A stretch of DNA of 53,063 nucleotides. Source: Flavobacteriaceae bacterium. GTDB lineage: Bacteria > Bacteroidota > Bacteroidia > Flavobacteriales > Flavobacteriaceae. Below the pieces are notes generated by a model that worked only from the letters and a program-made list of their open reading frames with translations, did not search any database and was not told the DNA's origin. The translations under genes and the position numbers were made by a program. Within the stretch, counting starts at the first letter, position 1; each line of letters starts with the position of its first letter. Positions 44,288 to 52,243 of the stretch are shown here, piece by piece. The stretch lies in the NCBI GenBank assembly GCA_030148025.1, contig JASBUG010000042.1:1-53063 (forward strand), read 5' to 3'.

Positions 44288-45031
44288 TCACTGACTACAA
44301 TTGCCATCAATAATATCCTCAACAGTTGGGTTGTATAGATTTTTATCTATAACTATATCTCCATAAGTACCCTCCATCAATAAATTTCGCAATCCACAAA
44401 AATCACTTAGCATTTCATTTCCACAACCATCAAATGCATCTACACTTGTATAATAACAATTAGATTTAGACATTATACTCCCTACTTCCCTTAAACTAGA
44501 CAAGTGATCTAGATTTGTCAATTTGTTATTCAGACCAAATTGAAAAATAGATTCTATAATTTGTAGATTTTCTACACCACGAAGCGATTCTAGTGAACTA
44601 TTTCTCATTAAAAAGAAAAATCCTTTATTTTCAACCCCATCATGTATGGTTGTTAAGCTCTCTAATCCAGATAGATCGACCAGCTCATCACATCCGCGAA
44701 TGGTTAGTGATCCAGCTTTAGCTACATTATGAAGTCCTCTTAAGTTAGGTAAGTTCATTGCAAAAACAGACAGGTATCCAGATACATTAGTTACACTTTC
44801 AAGCGGAGACAAGTCTAGAATGTCACTATCTACATGCTCCTCGCCTATATAAAGAGAGCCTTCAATTTTGGTATAACAATTACTTCCAAAATCGTTAACT
44901 TCAGCTTGTGTCGTTAGTGATACATTACCCACATAAGTACCTCCATCGCAAGCAGCTTCTTCCTGAGTGTCAAGAGTTTCATTATTACAACTAAAAATTA
45001 GTAGTAAAAAAAGTAAGTATAATTTTTTCAT
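44288..45031 (-). CDS. Receptor-L-domain-like lipoprotein, copy 3 of array
   Basis: 247 residues with lipoprotein signal MKKLYLLFLLLIFSC (Cys 15). The signal and following 15 residues (NNETLDTQEEA-CDGGT) are almost identical to copy 2. The mature part starts GNVSLTTQAEVNDFGSNC and carries leucine/aromatic repeats of the receptor L-domain (LRR-like solenoid) type: DILDLSPLESVTNV, LPNLRGLHNV, LVDLSGLESLTTI, LESLRGVENL, LTNLDHLSSL. It ends NPTVEDIIDGNCSQ, the array's shared C-terminus. Surface-exposed ligand binding is the likely role, unproven. It starts 12 bp after copy 2. Confidence 0.85.
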   Translation of the reverse strand: MKKLYLLFLLLIFSCNNETLDTQEEAACDGGTYVGNVSLTTQAEVNDFGSNCYTKIEGSLYIGEEHVDSDILDLSPLESVTNVSGYLSVFAMNLPNLRGLHNVAKAGSLTIRGCDELVDLSGLESLTTIHDGVENKGFFFLMRNSSLESLRGVENLQIIESIFQFGLNNKLTNLDHLSSLREVGSIMSKSNCYYTSVDAFDGCGNEMLSDFCGLRNLLMEGTYGDIVIDKNLYNPTVEDIIDGNCSQ

Positions 45032-45043
45032 AGTTTAAAATTT

Positions 45044-45832
45044 TTATTGCGAACAATTACCGTCTCTAATATTTTCAATTGTAGGATTAAAAGCATTGCC
45101 AGAAATTACAATATCGCCATAGGTGCCATTTACTATTAAATTTTGAAGTCCACATAAATTATCTAGCTCAACATTTCCTGTAGAAATCATTGCTGACGTT
45201 GATGCAATAGTCCCTTGTGTTGTAAAAACTCCTTTTACCTCTATAAGATTTTCCAGAGCGTTTATATTCTGTAAGTTAGGGTTTGCAAAAATCATAACAT
45301 CTTTAGCTACTGATTCTAAATTATTTAAACCATCTAGCGAAGCTAGTTTTGGATTTGCCCTAATAATTAATGTTTGACTCCCTGTCCAGTTTTCTATTTC
45401 TGGGAATCTCCCTATTTTCTTCAAGCTGTTTAACCCACTAAAATCAGTTAATTCAAAACAGTAAGCTATATTTAATGATCCCACAGAAGTAATATTATGC
45501 AACCCATATAAACTAGGTAAGTTTTTTAAATGAACTAGCAATCGTCCACCGAAACCATATTCTTCGTCTGTTGAATAAATTTCAGTTAGACTACTTAAAG
45601 GCGATAAATCTACAATATCAAGATCTTCCCATGTAGAAGTGATTCCAAGTCTTAGGCTACCATCTATTTTAGTATAGCAGTTACTGCCAAATTCATTCAC
45701 TTCTGCCTGAGTAGTCAAAACTACACGCCCTACAAAAGTGCCTCCATCGCAACTGGCTTCTTCCTGAGTGTCAAGAGTTTCATTATTACAACTAAAAATT
45801 AGCAGCAAAAAAAGTAAGTACAGTTTTTTCAT
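45044..45832 (-). CDS. Receptor-L-domain-like lipoprotein, copy 2 of array
   Basis: 262 residues, lipoprotein signal identical to copy 3 (Cys 15). L-domain repeats run through VDLSPLSSLTEI, LPSLYGLHNITSV, LTDFSGLNSLKKI, LASLDGLNNLESV and LQNINALENLIEV, ending NPTIENIRDGNCSQ. Compared with copy 3 it has extra residues in the early-middle part, so the copies differ by block changes as well as substitutions. No promoter lies immediately upstream; the nearest -7 box belongs to the gutted copy at 45937. The tail of that remnant lies directly before this gene. Confidence 0.85.
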   Translation of the reverse strand: MKKLYLLFLLLIFSCNNETLDTQEEASCDGGTFVGRVVLTTQAEVNEFGSNCYTKIDGSLRLGITSTWEDLDIVDLSPLSSLTEIYSTDEEYGFGGRLLVHLKNLPSLYGLHNITSVGSLNIAYCFELTDFSGLNSLKKIGRFPEIENWTGSQTLIIRANPKLASLDGLNNLESVAKDVMIFANPNLQNINALENLIEVKGVFTTQGTIASTSAMISTGNVELDNLCGLQNLIVNGTYGDIVISGNAFNPTIENIRDGNCSQ

Positions 45833-45845
45833 AGCTTAAAATATT

Positions 45846-45929
45846 ACTGAGAGCAACTGTAATTACTTCTATCTCTAATAATTGAGTTAAAAAGAATTAC
45901 TAGAAATTACAATGACTCTGATTAGCATC
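45846..45929 (-). pseudogene. Remnant 3' end of a fourth L-domain lipoprotein gene
   Basis: On the minus strand this decodes, with one frameshift, as VIVISSNSF...NSIIRDRSNYSCSQ-stop. That parallels DIVISGNAFNPTIENIRDGNCSQ at the end of copy 2. Upstream of it the signal and solenoid region are missing; instead the sequence runs straight into a promoter region closely matching that of the 46923 gene. It is best read as a copy that lost its body by internal deletion. Confidence 0.65.
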
Positions 45930-45936
45930 TTTTAAC

Positions 45937-45944
45937 TAAAGATA
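45937..45944 (-). promoter_or_regulatory. Retained -7 element of the gutted lipoprotein copy
   Basis: TATCTTTA (minus strand) sits in a block that aligns with the region upstream of the intact 46923 gene over roughly 45 bp, including CTAAAGATACAAAA and CATTTCTTACTT-like stretches on the plus strand. It may now drive the two downstream intact copies. Confidence 0.45.
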
Positions 45945-46038
45945 CAAAAAACTCTAAAACACTGAGTGATATTTCTTACTTATTAAAAATGACACAATAA
46001 AAAAAACAATCCTAGCGGCTTATTTTTTATATTGTTTT

Positions 46039-46923
46039 TTACTGACTACAATTGCCATCTCTAATGTCGTCTGCCGTTGGATTATAGGCATTTAAATTAA
46101 TGCCTATAGCATTTTCATTATAAGTACCGTTGGTGAACAGATTTTGCAATCCACATAAGTTAGTAAGATTAGTATTCCCACAAAAACCAAATATATAAGG
46201 GCTTCCACACTGTGCAGTTGTATAAAAGGCACCTATATGAATAAGGCTTTTTAATCCATCTAAGTTTTTAAGAGCACTATTTCCAGAAATTATGGTTTGA
46301 CTTCCTTTTTTTCCAAAAACCTTGGTTAAACTTTGTAACCCATCAATATGCTGTAATTGATAATTGTTACTTATCTCCAATTCGCTCCAATCATCATTTG
46401 GTTGCCCGATAGATCTTAAATTCTCTAGTCCACCAAGGTTTTGTAACACTTTATTATCTACAATTTTAAGATATTGCTTATTGTTATTTGCACCACCAAT
46501 TTTTAACAGTCCTTCCAAACCATCTAAATTTAGTAAACTGTTACATTGATATATTTGTAATCCATTTACAGAGTTCAAGTTATGAAGCCCATACAAACTA
46601 GTAAGACTATTGGTTTCAATCTCTAAAGTGCCATTATTCCAACTTTGGGGTACGTTCTTTGTGGTATAGATCTCATTTAAATTACTTAAAGGCGTTAAGT
46701 CTGTTATATCGCTACCAATCCATCGTTGACCTATTCTTAAATAACCATCAATCTTGGAATAACAAAGTGCTCCAAAACTATCGACCTCTTTTTGAGTTAG
46801 AAGCACAACAACTCCTGTATAGGTTCCAGAGTCGCATATATTTTCTTCTAGAACAATAGTATTTTCTTTTTCGCAACCTAACACTAATAAGACGAGAAAA
46901 AGCTTTAAAACAAAATGTCTCAT
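46039..46923 (-). CDS. Receptor-L-domain-like lipoprotein, copy 1 of array
   Basis: 294 residues from the ATG at 46923, chosen over an ATG 33 bp upstream because it gives a clean lipoprotein signal, MRHFVLKLFLVLLVLGC (Cys 17), and because the upstream start would lie close to the -7 box. It has more L-domain repeats than the other copies: ITDLTPLSNLNEI, LTSLYGLHNLNSV, LLNLDGLEGLLKI, LQNLGGLENLRSI, LQHIDGLQSLTKV, LKNLDGLKSLIHI. It ends in YNPTADDIRDGNCSQ. The signal differs from copies 2 and 3, so it is the more distant paralogue. It has its own promoter. Confidence 0.86.
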   Translation of the reverse strand: MRHFVLKLFLVLLVLGCEKENTIVLEENICDSGTYTGVVVLLTQKEVDSFGALCYSKIDGYLRIGQRWIGSDITDLTPLSNLNEIYTTKNVPQSWNNGTLEIETNSLTSLYGLHNLNSVNGLQIYQCNSLLNLDGLEGLLKIGGANNNKQYLKIVDNKVLQNLGGLENLRSIGQPNDDWSELEISNNYQLQHIDGLQSLTKVFGKKGSQTIISGNSALKNLDGLKSLIHIGAFYTTAQCGSPYIFGFCGNTNLTNLCGLQNLFTNGTYNENAIGINLNAYNPTADDIRDGNCSQ

Positions 46924-46940
46924 GATTAGTGTATTTACAC

Positions 46941-46948
46941 TAAAGATA
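46941..46948 (-). promoter_or_regulatory. -7 element upstream of L-domain copy 1
   Basis: TATCTTTA on the minus strand, 17 bp before the ATG at 46923, with flanks shared with the gutted copy at 45937. Confidence 0.5.
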
Positions 46949-46998
46949 CAAAACACCTAAAAAGGTTGCGTGACATTTCTTACTTTTAAAAAGAATGT

Positions 46999-47033
46999 AA
47001 TAAAAAAGCGAGCTATAAGCTCGCTTTTTTATT
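46999..47033 (-). terminator. Terminator of the DUF6503 gene, same stem as at 44235
   Basis: AATAAAAAAGCGAGCT / AGCTCGCTTTTTTATT is a perfect 16-bp inverted repeat with a 3-nt loop. It overlaps the stop codon of the DUF6503 gene. Its stem is the same 15-mer as the terminator at the other end of the array. Confidence 0.85.
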
Positions 47034-47817
47034 ATTGTATTATCATAGTTGAGTCTGGTACTCTAAACATTGTTTCATCGAGCGATTGCCTTGATAATTT
47101 TGCATTTACAAACTTCACATCATTACGTTTATCACCAACAACACCTTCTGCAAATTGATGCCATTGTATTACAGTTGGCAATTCAACACCTTCTAGCGTT
47201 TCCCATTGATCGTATTTTATCAAATTGAACTTCTTGCTTTTTTCTTTAGAGAAAAAAGTAACGGTATACCCAAGCCACGACATTCTATAAGTATCTTTAT
47301 CGTAATATAGTATGTATTCATCTTCTGATGACTCACCCACACCATCGTTGTATGAGATTAAAATACCTGGATATTCTTTATTATTTACAGTTATACTTGG
47401 GGCTTCAGAGTAGTTAATTCCATCATCACCTAGCACATAAGGCATTGCATAGAAATAGAACATTAAATTGTAATAAAATCTGGCGTTTCCTTTATACTGA
47501 GTAGTATCCATATTTTGCAGCCATACATTCTCTCCGTCGTACCCTATTTTATGATGCGGCATAGTGATAAGAGATTTTCTATCTTTTAATGACACATTAT
47601 ATATATCATTTCCACTTGGCTTCTCTATTTCAAAGTACATACCTTTTAATGTATTCCATGCATCGATTCCTCCATGAGCGTCGAAAATTTTTGAAACTGT
47701 TTCTGGATAGGTTTTTATTTGTTTCTCTACAACAGTTTTTTTCTCAACAGTTTTCTGTTCTTGTTTGCAAGACCAAATTAATGCCATACAAACAATAATA
47801 AGTGTGATTTTTTTCAT
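47032..47817 (-). CDS. DUF6503 family lipoprotein
   Basis: 261 residues with a lipoprotein signal (MKKITLIIVCMALIWSC, Cys 17) and a short charged linker. A beta-rich domain with FDAHGGIDAWNTLKGMYFEI, KSLITMPHHKIGYDGENVW and FYFYAMPYVLGDDG matches DUF6503, a flavobacterial family related in appearance to LolA/LolB-like lipid-binding folds (that relation is inference). Function unknown. It stands alone between two hairpins, transcribed toward the L-domain array; its own promoter was not clearly recognised. Confidence 0.8.
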   Translation of the reverse strand: MKKITLIIVCMALIWSCKQEQKTVEKKTVVEKQIKTYPETVSKIFDAHGGIDAWNTLKGMYFEIEKPSGNDIYNVSLKDRKSLITMPHHKIGYDGENVWLQNMDTTQYKGNARFYYNLMFYFYAMPYVLGDDGINYSEAPSITVNNKEYPGILISYNDGVGESSEDEYILYYDKDTYRMSWLGYTVTFFSKEKSKKFNLIKYDQWETLEGVELPTVIQWHQFAEGVVGDKRNDVKFVNAKLSRQSLDETMFRVPDSTMIIQ

Positions 47818-47863
47818 CAGTTAGTTATTTTGTTTGTTGGTTGGTCGATAAACATTGAAACTG

Positions 47864-47911
47864 ATTACAATAAAAAAAGCCACAGTAACCTGCAGCCTTT
47901 TTTATTGTAAT
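47864..47911 (-). terminator. Terminator of the repeat T9SS protein gene
   Basis: On the minus strand, GGCTGCAG-GTTA-CTGTGGCT is an 8-bp hairpin including G-U pairs, followed by a T-run and embedded in outer A/T arms (ATTACAATAAAAAA / TTTTTTATTGTAAT). The G-U pairs become A-C mismatches on the plus strand, so it is strand-specific. Confidence 0.75.
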
Positions 47912-47921
47912 TCAAGAATAA

Positions 47922-49568
47922 TTATTCGATAATAATCTTTTTTGAAATGACACCTTTACTGTTTCCAAACTTTAAAAAATACATTCCTTTAGAAAATTGT
48001 GACACATCTATTTTTATTTGACTGTCATTCTTAAAGAACAATTTCTTAAAAACTAATTTACCTTGAATATCATAGAGCTTTACATCTCCATCTAAACTAT
48101 TTATGGATTTCAAGAACACAACCAGATCAGTACTAACTGGATTTGGAAAAACTTCTAGTTCAGCCACTTCATTTTTATCATTTCCTAAAGCATTTAAAGC
48201 TACTGCGCAAATATTAAAAGTCCCTATTCTACTATTCTCGAACGCCCAGATTCTTATAAATAATTCTTCTCCTGGTGTTCTTCCAGATAATTCAATTCGC
48301 TCAAACTTTTTAGAAGGAGTTATAACTCCATTATCATCATCACAAGCTTCTAGTATTAATCCACTTGGGTCACACGAACCAGAATAGACTGCCATTCCTC
48401 CATCATTAAGAGTACCATCATTTTCATACGTTTCAATCTCTAATCTACCTGATGCTGGTACAGTTACTTTAAACCACACATCGTTACCATTATAATTTGC
48501 ACAACCAGGAGCTGGTATTGTTGGGTCTGCTACTTCTGAACTAGTCGCCAAATAGTTACTGGCTAAAATAGGAATACATGTTGAACCAACTGTTAATTCA
48601 ATAGCATCTACACAATCATCATTGGTAACTGGTGTTAATGGTGTTATTTCATACGTACAAATATTAAATGTTCCTGTTTCTGCACCATTAAAAACCCATA
48701 CTCTTACATAAATTACTTCTCCCGGAGTACGACCATATAAATCTAATCTCTCAAAATCTTCTAACGAATCTGTATTACCGCCATCCTTACATTCATATAA
48801 TTCTAAATTATTACAATCTGCTCCTGTATAAACTGCCATTCCGCCATCTGTGATACTATTATCGTTAGTATCTGTTTCTATTCTTATAGAACCAGATGCT
48901 GGCACTGTTAATTTATACCACAAATCACCTCCAACATAATCTGCGCAAAATGGATTTCCAATTCCTGAATCTGTTGCAGTACCATCAACGGTTATTAAAG
49001 TATTTGAACAAGTATCAAGTGCGCCAACAGTTAGATCAATTGCTCCAGCACATTCATTGTTCACTGGAACTGCTGTTGTTATTTCTGTAACACATAAGTT
49101 AAATGTACCAATAGCATCATTACCTTCTTCCCAAACTCTTATATAAATAGTTGAACCTGCTGGTTGTGAAATATTAGCTTCAGGATAAGCGCCTACCCCA
49201 TTATTAAAAGCACATAACAGTTCTTTTAAACTACCACAATCTGAACCAGAATAAATGGACATTCCAACATTGGTAATTGAACCATCATCATTTGATGCTT
49301 TTATTGAAACTGCTCCTGAAGCTGGCATAGTTAATGAGTACCATAAATCTCCTCCTGTATAATTTGCACAAACAGGAGCTAAAATACCTGAATCTGTAGC
49401 AGTACCATCAAAAGTCACCAAGGTATTGGAGCAAGTTGCCCCTACAGTCAAATTTGTTGCGCCAGTACATAGATTATTTGCAGGCTGCGCAAAAATATTA
49501 ATGCTAAAAAGACTTAATAAAGTCAATAATAATGTAGTTTTTTTCAAAATAAGTTCGTTTATGTTCAT
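47922..49568 (-). CDS. Secreted surface protein with three tandem domains and type A T9SS sorting domain
   Basis: 548 residues. The signal peptide ends near IFAQ (residue 28). Three homologous domains of about 140 residues follow at about 31-165, 170-310 and 315-458. Each opens with an N-[ND]-[EDL]-C motif, then C-A-x-Y-x-G-x-D-[LV]-W, PASG, YSGS/YTGA and a TFN[LI]C end, with paired cysteines. A T9SS type A sorting domain covers about 471-548 (LEVFPNPVSTDLVVFL ... KGMYFLKF). Domain function is unknown, possibly adhesive. The -7 box TAACTTTG ends 2 bp before the ATG. Confidence 0.88.
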   Translation of the reverse strand: MNINELILKKTTLLLTLLSLFSINIFAQPANNLCTGATNLTVGATCSNTLVTFDGTATDSGILAPVCANYTGGDLWYSLTMPASGAVSIKASNDDGSITNVGMSIYSGSDCGSLKELLCAFNNGVGAYPEANISQPAGSTIYIRVWEEGNDAIGTFNLCVTEITTAVPVNNECAGAIDLTVGALDTCSNTLITVDGTATDSGIGNPFCADYVGGDLWYKLTVPASGSIRIETDTNDNSITDGGMAVYTGADCNNLELYECKDGGNTDSLEDFERLDLYGRTPGEVIYVRVWVFNGAETGTFNICTYEITPLTPVTNDDCVDAIELTVGSTCIPILASNYLATSSEVADPTIPAPGCANYNGNDVWFKVTVPASGRLEIETYENDGTLNDGGMAVYSGSCDPSGLILEACDDDNGVITPSKKFERIELSGRTPGEELFIRIWAFENSRIGTFNICAVALNALGNDKNEVAELEVFPNPVSTDLVVFLKSINSLDGDVKLYDIQGKLVFKKLFFKNDSQIKIDVSQFSKGMYFLKFGNSKGVISKKIIIE

Positions 49569-49570
49569 TT

Positions 49571-49578
49571 CAAAGTTA
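49571..49578 (-). promoter_or_regulatory. -7 element upstream of the repeat T9SS protein
   Basis: TAACTTTG on the minus strand exactly fits TAnnTTTG but ends only 2 bp before the ATG at 49568, predicting a leaderless transcript. No alternative in-frame ATG lies at a suitable place ahead of the signal peptide. Confidence 0.45.
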
Positions 49579-49647
49579 CTTAATTCAGAATTCCATTCAT
49601 CCCGAAAAAAACACTATTAAACGAAATCATTTTAATACAAAAACAGT

Positions 49648-51387
49648 TTATTTTACGACTACCTTTTTTACAAAAACTCCATCTGGAGTAAACATTTTAA
49701 TAAAATAAAGTCCTTTAGAAAAGTTAGAAACATCTAGTTCTGTTCTCTGTTTTAGTATCTCTTGCTGTAAAACCAGTTTCCCTTGAAGATTAAAAACCTT
49801 AAAAATACCCGAATTAGGTATTGATTTTTTAAGATCAATATTTACATAACTACTTGCTGGATTTGGTGATACCGAAAACTGCTCATCTAAATACTTAGTT
49901 ACAGATAATGTTTCTTCAAATTCTGTTTCAAAAGTATTAGTGATCACAGGCGCATTAAAGTCGAAATAAATAGCTGCGGTATTAGGAATTATATCTCCTA
50001 TGCTAAACCCTGGTCTTGGTTTTATTTTATAAAGCACAAATCCGTGACTTGCGGGCTCGTCCATAGTTTCACTTGGCAGATGTATATTATCAAAAGACCA
50101 GGTTAACTTTGTCCCAACTCTTTTCAAACTATTAGAATGACTAGTATTTAAAAGTTGAAATGTAGTTTCGTCTAATTGTGCATCGAGCGTATTTTCTATT
50201 CTAACATTAATAGCATCGGCTGTTCCTACATTTTGAAAACGTATGGTATAAAACAAATAATCATTTGAAGTAAACTCATCAAATTTAATTTTAGGCCCAT
50301 GTGCTTCCTTTATATCATTAGGATCATACGATCCAACTACAGTTTCTGAAAGTCTGTAAATATTATTTATAGCCACATTATCACTACCTGTATATGTAGC
50401 TGCATTAGTAAGTAAGATTCCTAATGCTGTGGAAGCTGGCAAATTCAATGTAATATCTAAAACCTCTTCTTCACCCGGATTTAGTCCATCAAAATTCAAA
50501 CTAAATCCATTAGCAGTTATATCAATAGTATTTCCAGTCGACGGACTAGAAACGCTTAGAAAAGTTAATAATGTATCGTGATCAAATGCTACTGTACCTG
50601 ATCCTATTGGTTCTGTACCAATATTTTTGACAGTCAATCGATTCTTATAATCAAACCCAGGTCTAGGCGCCTCTTGTGATGTTAAGTATACAGCAACATC
50701 AGAGCAAGGAGATTCTAAAACTTCTAAGTCTAAATAATTAATTATATAACATTCGGTTTCAGCAAACTCAACACGAGCATATATTGTCTGAGGGTTAGAT
50801 ATATTGGTATACGAAGTGGCATTAACAATAACATTTGTTTTATTTTCGGCATCTTCTTCTGTTATATAAAATGATACTTCAATATCTGTTTGATCTCCAA
50901 TTATTTCAACATTCTTTAAGGTTAGATCAAAAGTTTCAAATCCATCACTATCAGTATCACATAGTTTTAGAGGTTCTAAGTAATTAGCCTCAGGAATAGG
51001 AAAAACACTAATACTATTTGCATATTTCAATACATCATAAGTACCTGTAGGATTGATTGCATTTGCTCTATAATATATTTTTTGTGGATTACTTATATTC
51101 ACATAAGCTGAAGGGTTTGGTATTGGATTCGTTTCATTATCTCTATCTTCCTGAGTTAAATAAAAAGTAGTAGGGTGATAGTCTTCAGGACGAACACCAA
51201 AAACCTGCTCATAGAAAATAAATTCATAAAAAGTAGCAAGGTCAAATGTTTGAAATCCGTCATTATTATCATCACACAAATTCATTGGTGCTAACCCAGG
51301 AGGAGGAAGTGGTCCTTGCCATTCTGTTTGCCCAAAAGCAGATAAAGAAATTACAACGAATGCAATAAATAGTAAGCTATTTTTCAT
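49648..51387 (-). CDS. Secreted protein with DUF7619/DUF11-like region and type A T9SS sorting domain
   Basis: 579 residues from the ATG at 51387; the longer open frame upstream adds 31 residues of no signal-like character and would run over both promoters, so it is rejected. Signal peptide MKNSLLFIAFVVISLSAFGQ. Residues 30-230 contain two similar segments (LCDDNNDGFQTFDLATF and LCDTDSDGFETFDLTL, each with ISNPQ[KT]IY[YA]R). Then comes a DUF7619-like region (VGSYDPNDIKEAHGPKI, RIENTLDAQLDETTF) and a T9SS sorting domain from about 503 to 579 (FSVSPNPASSYVNIDL ... KGLYFIKMF). Likely surface-exposed. Confidence 0.87.
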   Translation of the reverse strand: MKNSLLFIAFVVISLSAFGQTEWQGPLPPPGLAPMNLCDDNNDGFQTFDLATFYEFIFYEQVFGVRPEDYHPTTFYLTQEDRDNETNPIPNPSAYVNISNPQKIYYRANAINPTGTYDVLKYANSISVFPIPEANYLEPLKLCDTDSDGFETFDLTLKNVEIIGDQTDIEVSFYITEEDAENKTNVIVNATSYTNISNPQTIYARVEFAETECYIINYLDLEVLESPCSDVAVYLTSQEAPRPGFDYKNRLTVKNIGTEPIGSGTVAFDHDTLLTFLSVSSPSTGNTIDITANGFSLNFDGLNPGEEEVLDITLNLPASTALGILLTNAATYTGSDNVAINNIYRLSETVVGSYDPNDIKEAHGPKIKFDEFTSNDYLFYTIRFQNVGTADAINVRIENTLDAQLDETTFQLLNTSHSNSLKRVGTKLTWSFDNIHLPSETMDEPASHGFVLYKIKPRPGFSIGDIIPNTAAIYFDFNAPVITNTFETEFEETLSVTKYLDEQFSVSPNPASSYVNIDLKKSIPNSGIFKVFNLQGKLVLQQEILKQRTELDVSNFSKGLYFIKMFTPDGVFVKKVVVK

Positions 51388-51394
51388 AAAAATG

Positions 51395-51402
51395 TAACTT
51401 TG
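51395..51402 (+). promoter_or_regulatory. -7 element of the TrmH-type methyltransferase gene
   Basis: TAACTTTG exactly fits TAnnTTTG, 30 bp before the ATG at 51433. It lies 5 bp from an opposing -7 box at 51408-51415. Confidence 0.5.
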
Positions 51403-51407
51403 TCTTA

Positions 51408-51415
51408 CAAATGTA
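51408..51415 (-). promoter_or_regulatory. -7 element of the T9SS gene at 51387
   Basis: TACATTTG on the minus strand exactly fits TAnnTTTG, 20 bp before the ATG at 51387. It faces the opposing box at 51395-51402, so the two promoters overlap. Confidence 0.5.
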
Positions 51416-51432
51416 GGAATATTCCATATTCG

Positions 51433-52233
51433 ATGACAAAAAAACTGATAACAAGTACACAAAATTCGTTTATAAAACAATTAGTTTTACTTAAAGACAA
51501 ATCGCGCGAACGTAAAAAAAAACAGCTATTTTTAATAGAAGGGCAACGTGAGTTAAGTTTAGCTTTAAAAGGCAATTACACTATAGATTCTGTATTATTT
51601 TATCCTGAAATATGTTCTGAAGATGATGCCTCTAAATTGTTAACAGATACTACAGAGTTGATAGAAATATCTAAAGAAGTCTATCAAAAACTAGCCTATC
51701 GCGATACGACCGAAGGTATTATTGCAGTTGCCAAAACAAAAGATCTAACACTAACCAACTTAGAGTTTAAAAATAAAGCGCCTTTAATTTTAGTTGCCGA
51801 AGCACCAGAAAAACCAGGGAATATCGGAGCACTTCTTAGAACTGCCGACGCTGCCAATATTGATGCGGTAATTATAGCAAACCCAAAAACCGATATGTAT
51901 AATCCTAATATTATACGTTCTAGCGTAGGATGTGTGTTTACTAATAATATTGCTACTGGTTCAACCACAGAGATCATAGAGTTTTTAAAAGAAAATAAAA
52001 TAGATATTTATTGCGCAGCTTTACAAGCTTCGGTAAACTATCATACTCAAAATTTCACAAAATCTTCTGCTATTGTTGTAGGCACAGAAGCTACTGGGCT
52101 AACTAATGAATGGCTAGACAATAGCTTCCAAAATATTATCATACCAATGCAAGGCGAAATAGATTCAATGAATGTTTCGGTTGCGGCTGGAATTCTTATT
52201 TTTGAAGCCAAGCGACAACGCAATTTTAATTAA
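51433..52233 (+). CDS. TrmH/SpoU family RNA 2'-O-methyltransferase
   Basis: 266 residues. The ATG at 51433 gives the expected N-terminal substrate-binding segment (MTKKLITSTQNSFIKQLVLLKD); an in-frame TTG at 51400 would lie within the promoter and is rejected. The SPOUT knot follows: PEKPGNIGALLRTADAANIDAVI (motif 1), VVGTEATGLTNEWL (motif 2) and IPMQGEIDSMNVSVAAGI (motif 3). The family methylates the 2'-O of rRNA or tRNA nucleosides using SAM; which nucleotide is unknown. It is followed after 10 bp by the M48 protease gene. Confidence 0.9.
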   Translation: MTKKLITSTQNSFIKQLVLLKDKSRERKKKQLFLIEGQRELSLALKGNYTIDSVLFYPEICSEDDASKLLTDTTELIEISKEVYQKLAYRDTTEGIIAVAKTKDLTLTNLEFKNKAPLILVAEAPEKPGNIGALLRTADAANIDAVIIANPKTDMYNPNIIRSSVGCVFTNNIATGSTTEIIEFLKENKIDIYCAALQASVNYHTQNFTKSSAIVVGTEATGLTNEWLDNSFQNIIIPMQGEIDSMNVSVAAGILIFEAKRQRNFN

Positions 52234-52243
52234 TCTAAATTTC

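Noticed and set aside
46659..46859. Plus-strand frames with repeated Leu/Tyr-Arg-Phe-Gln patterns inside the L-domain genes
   Set aside because: The apparent repeats mirror the solenoid repeats encoded on the minus strand.
51400..51432. TTG start of the TrmH-type gene at 51400
   Set aside because: The -7 box at 51395-51402 overlaps it; the ATG at 51433 gives the normal N-terminus.
51388..51480. N-terminal extension of the T9SS protein to 51480
   Set aside because: It would cross the divergent promoter region and place 31 non-signal residues before a perfect signal peptide.
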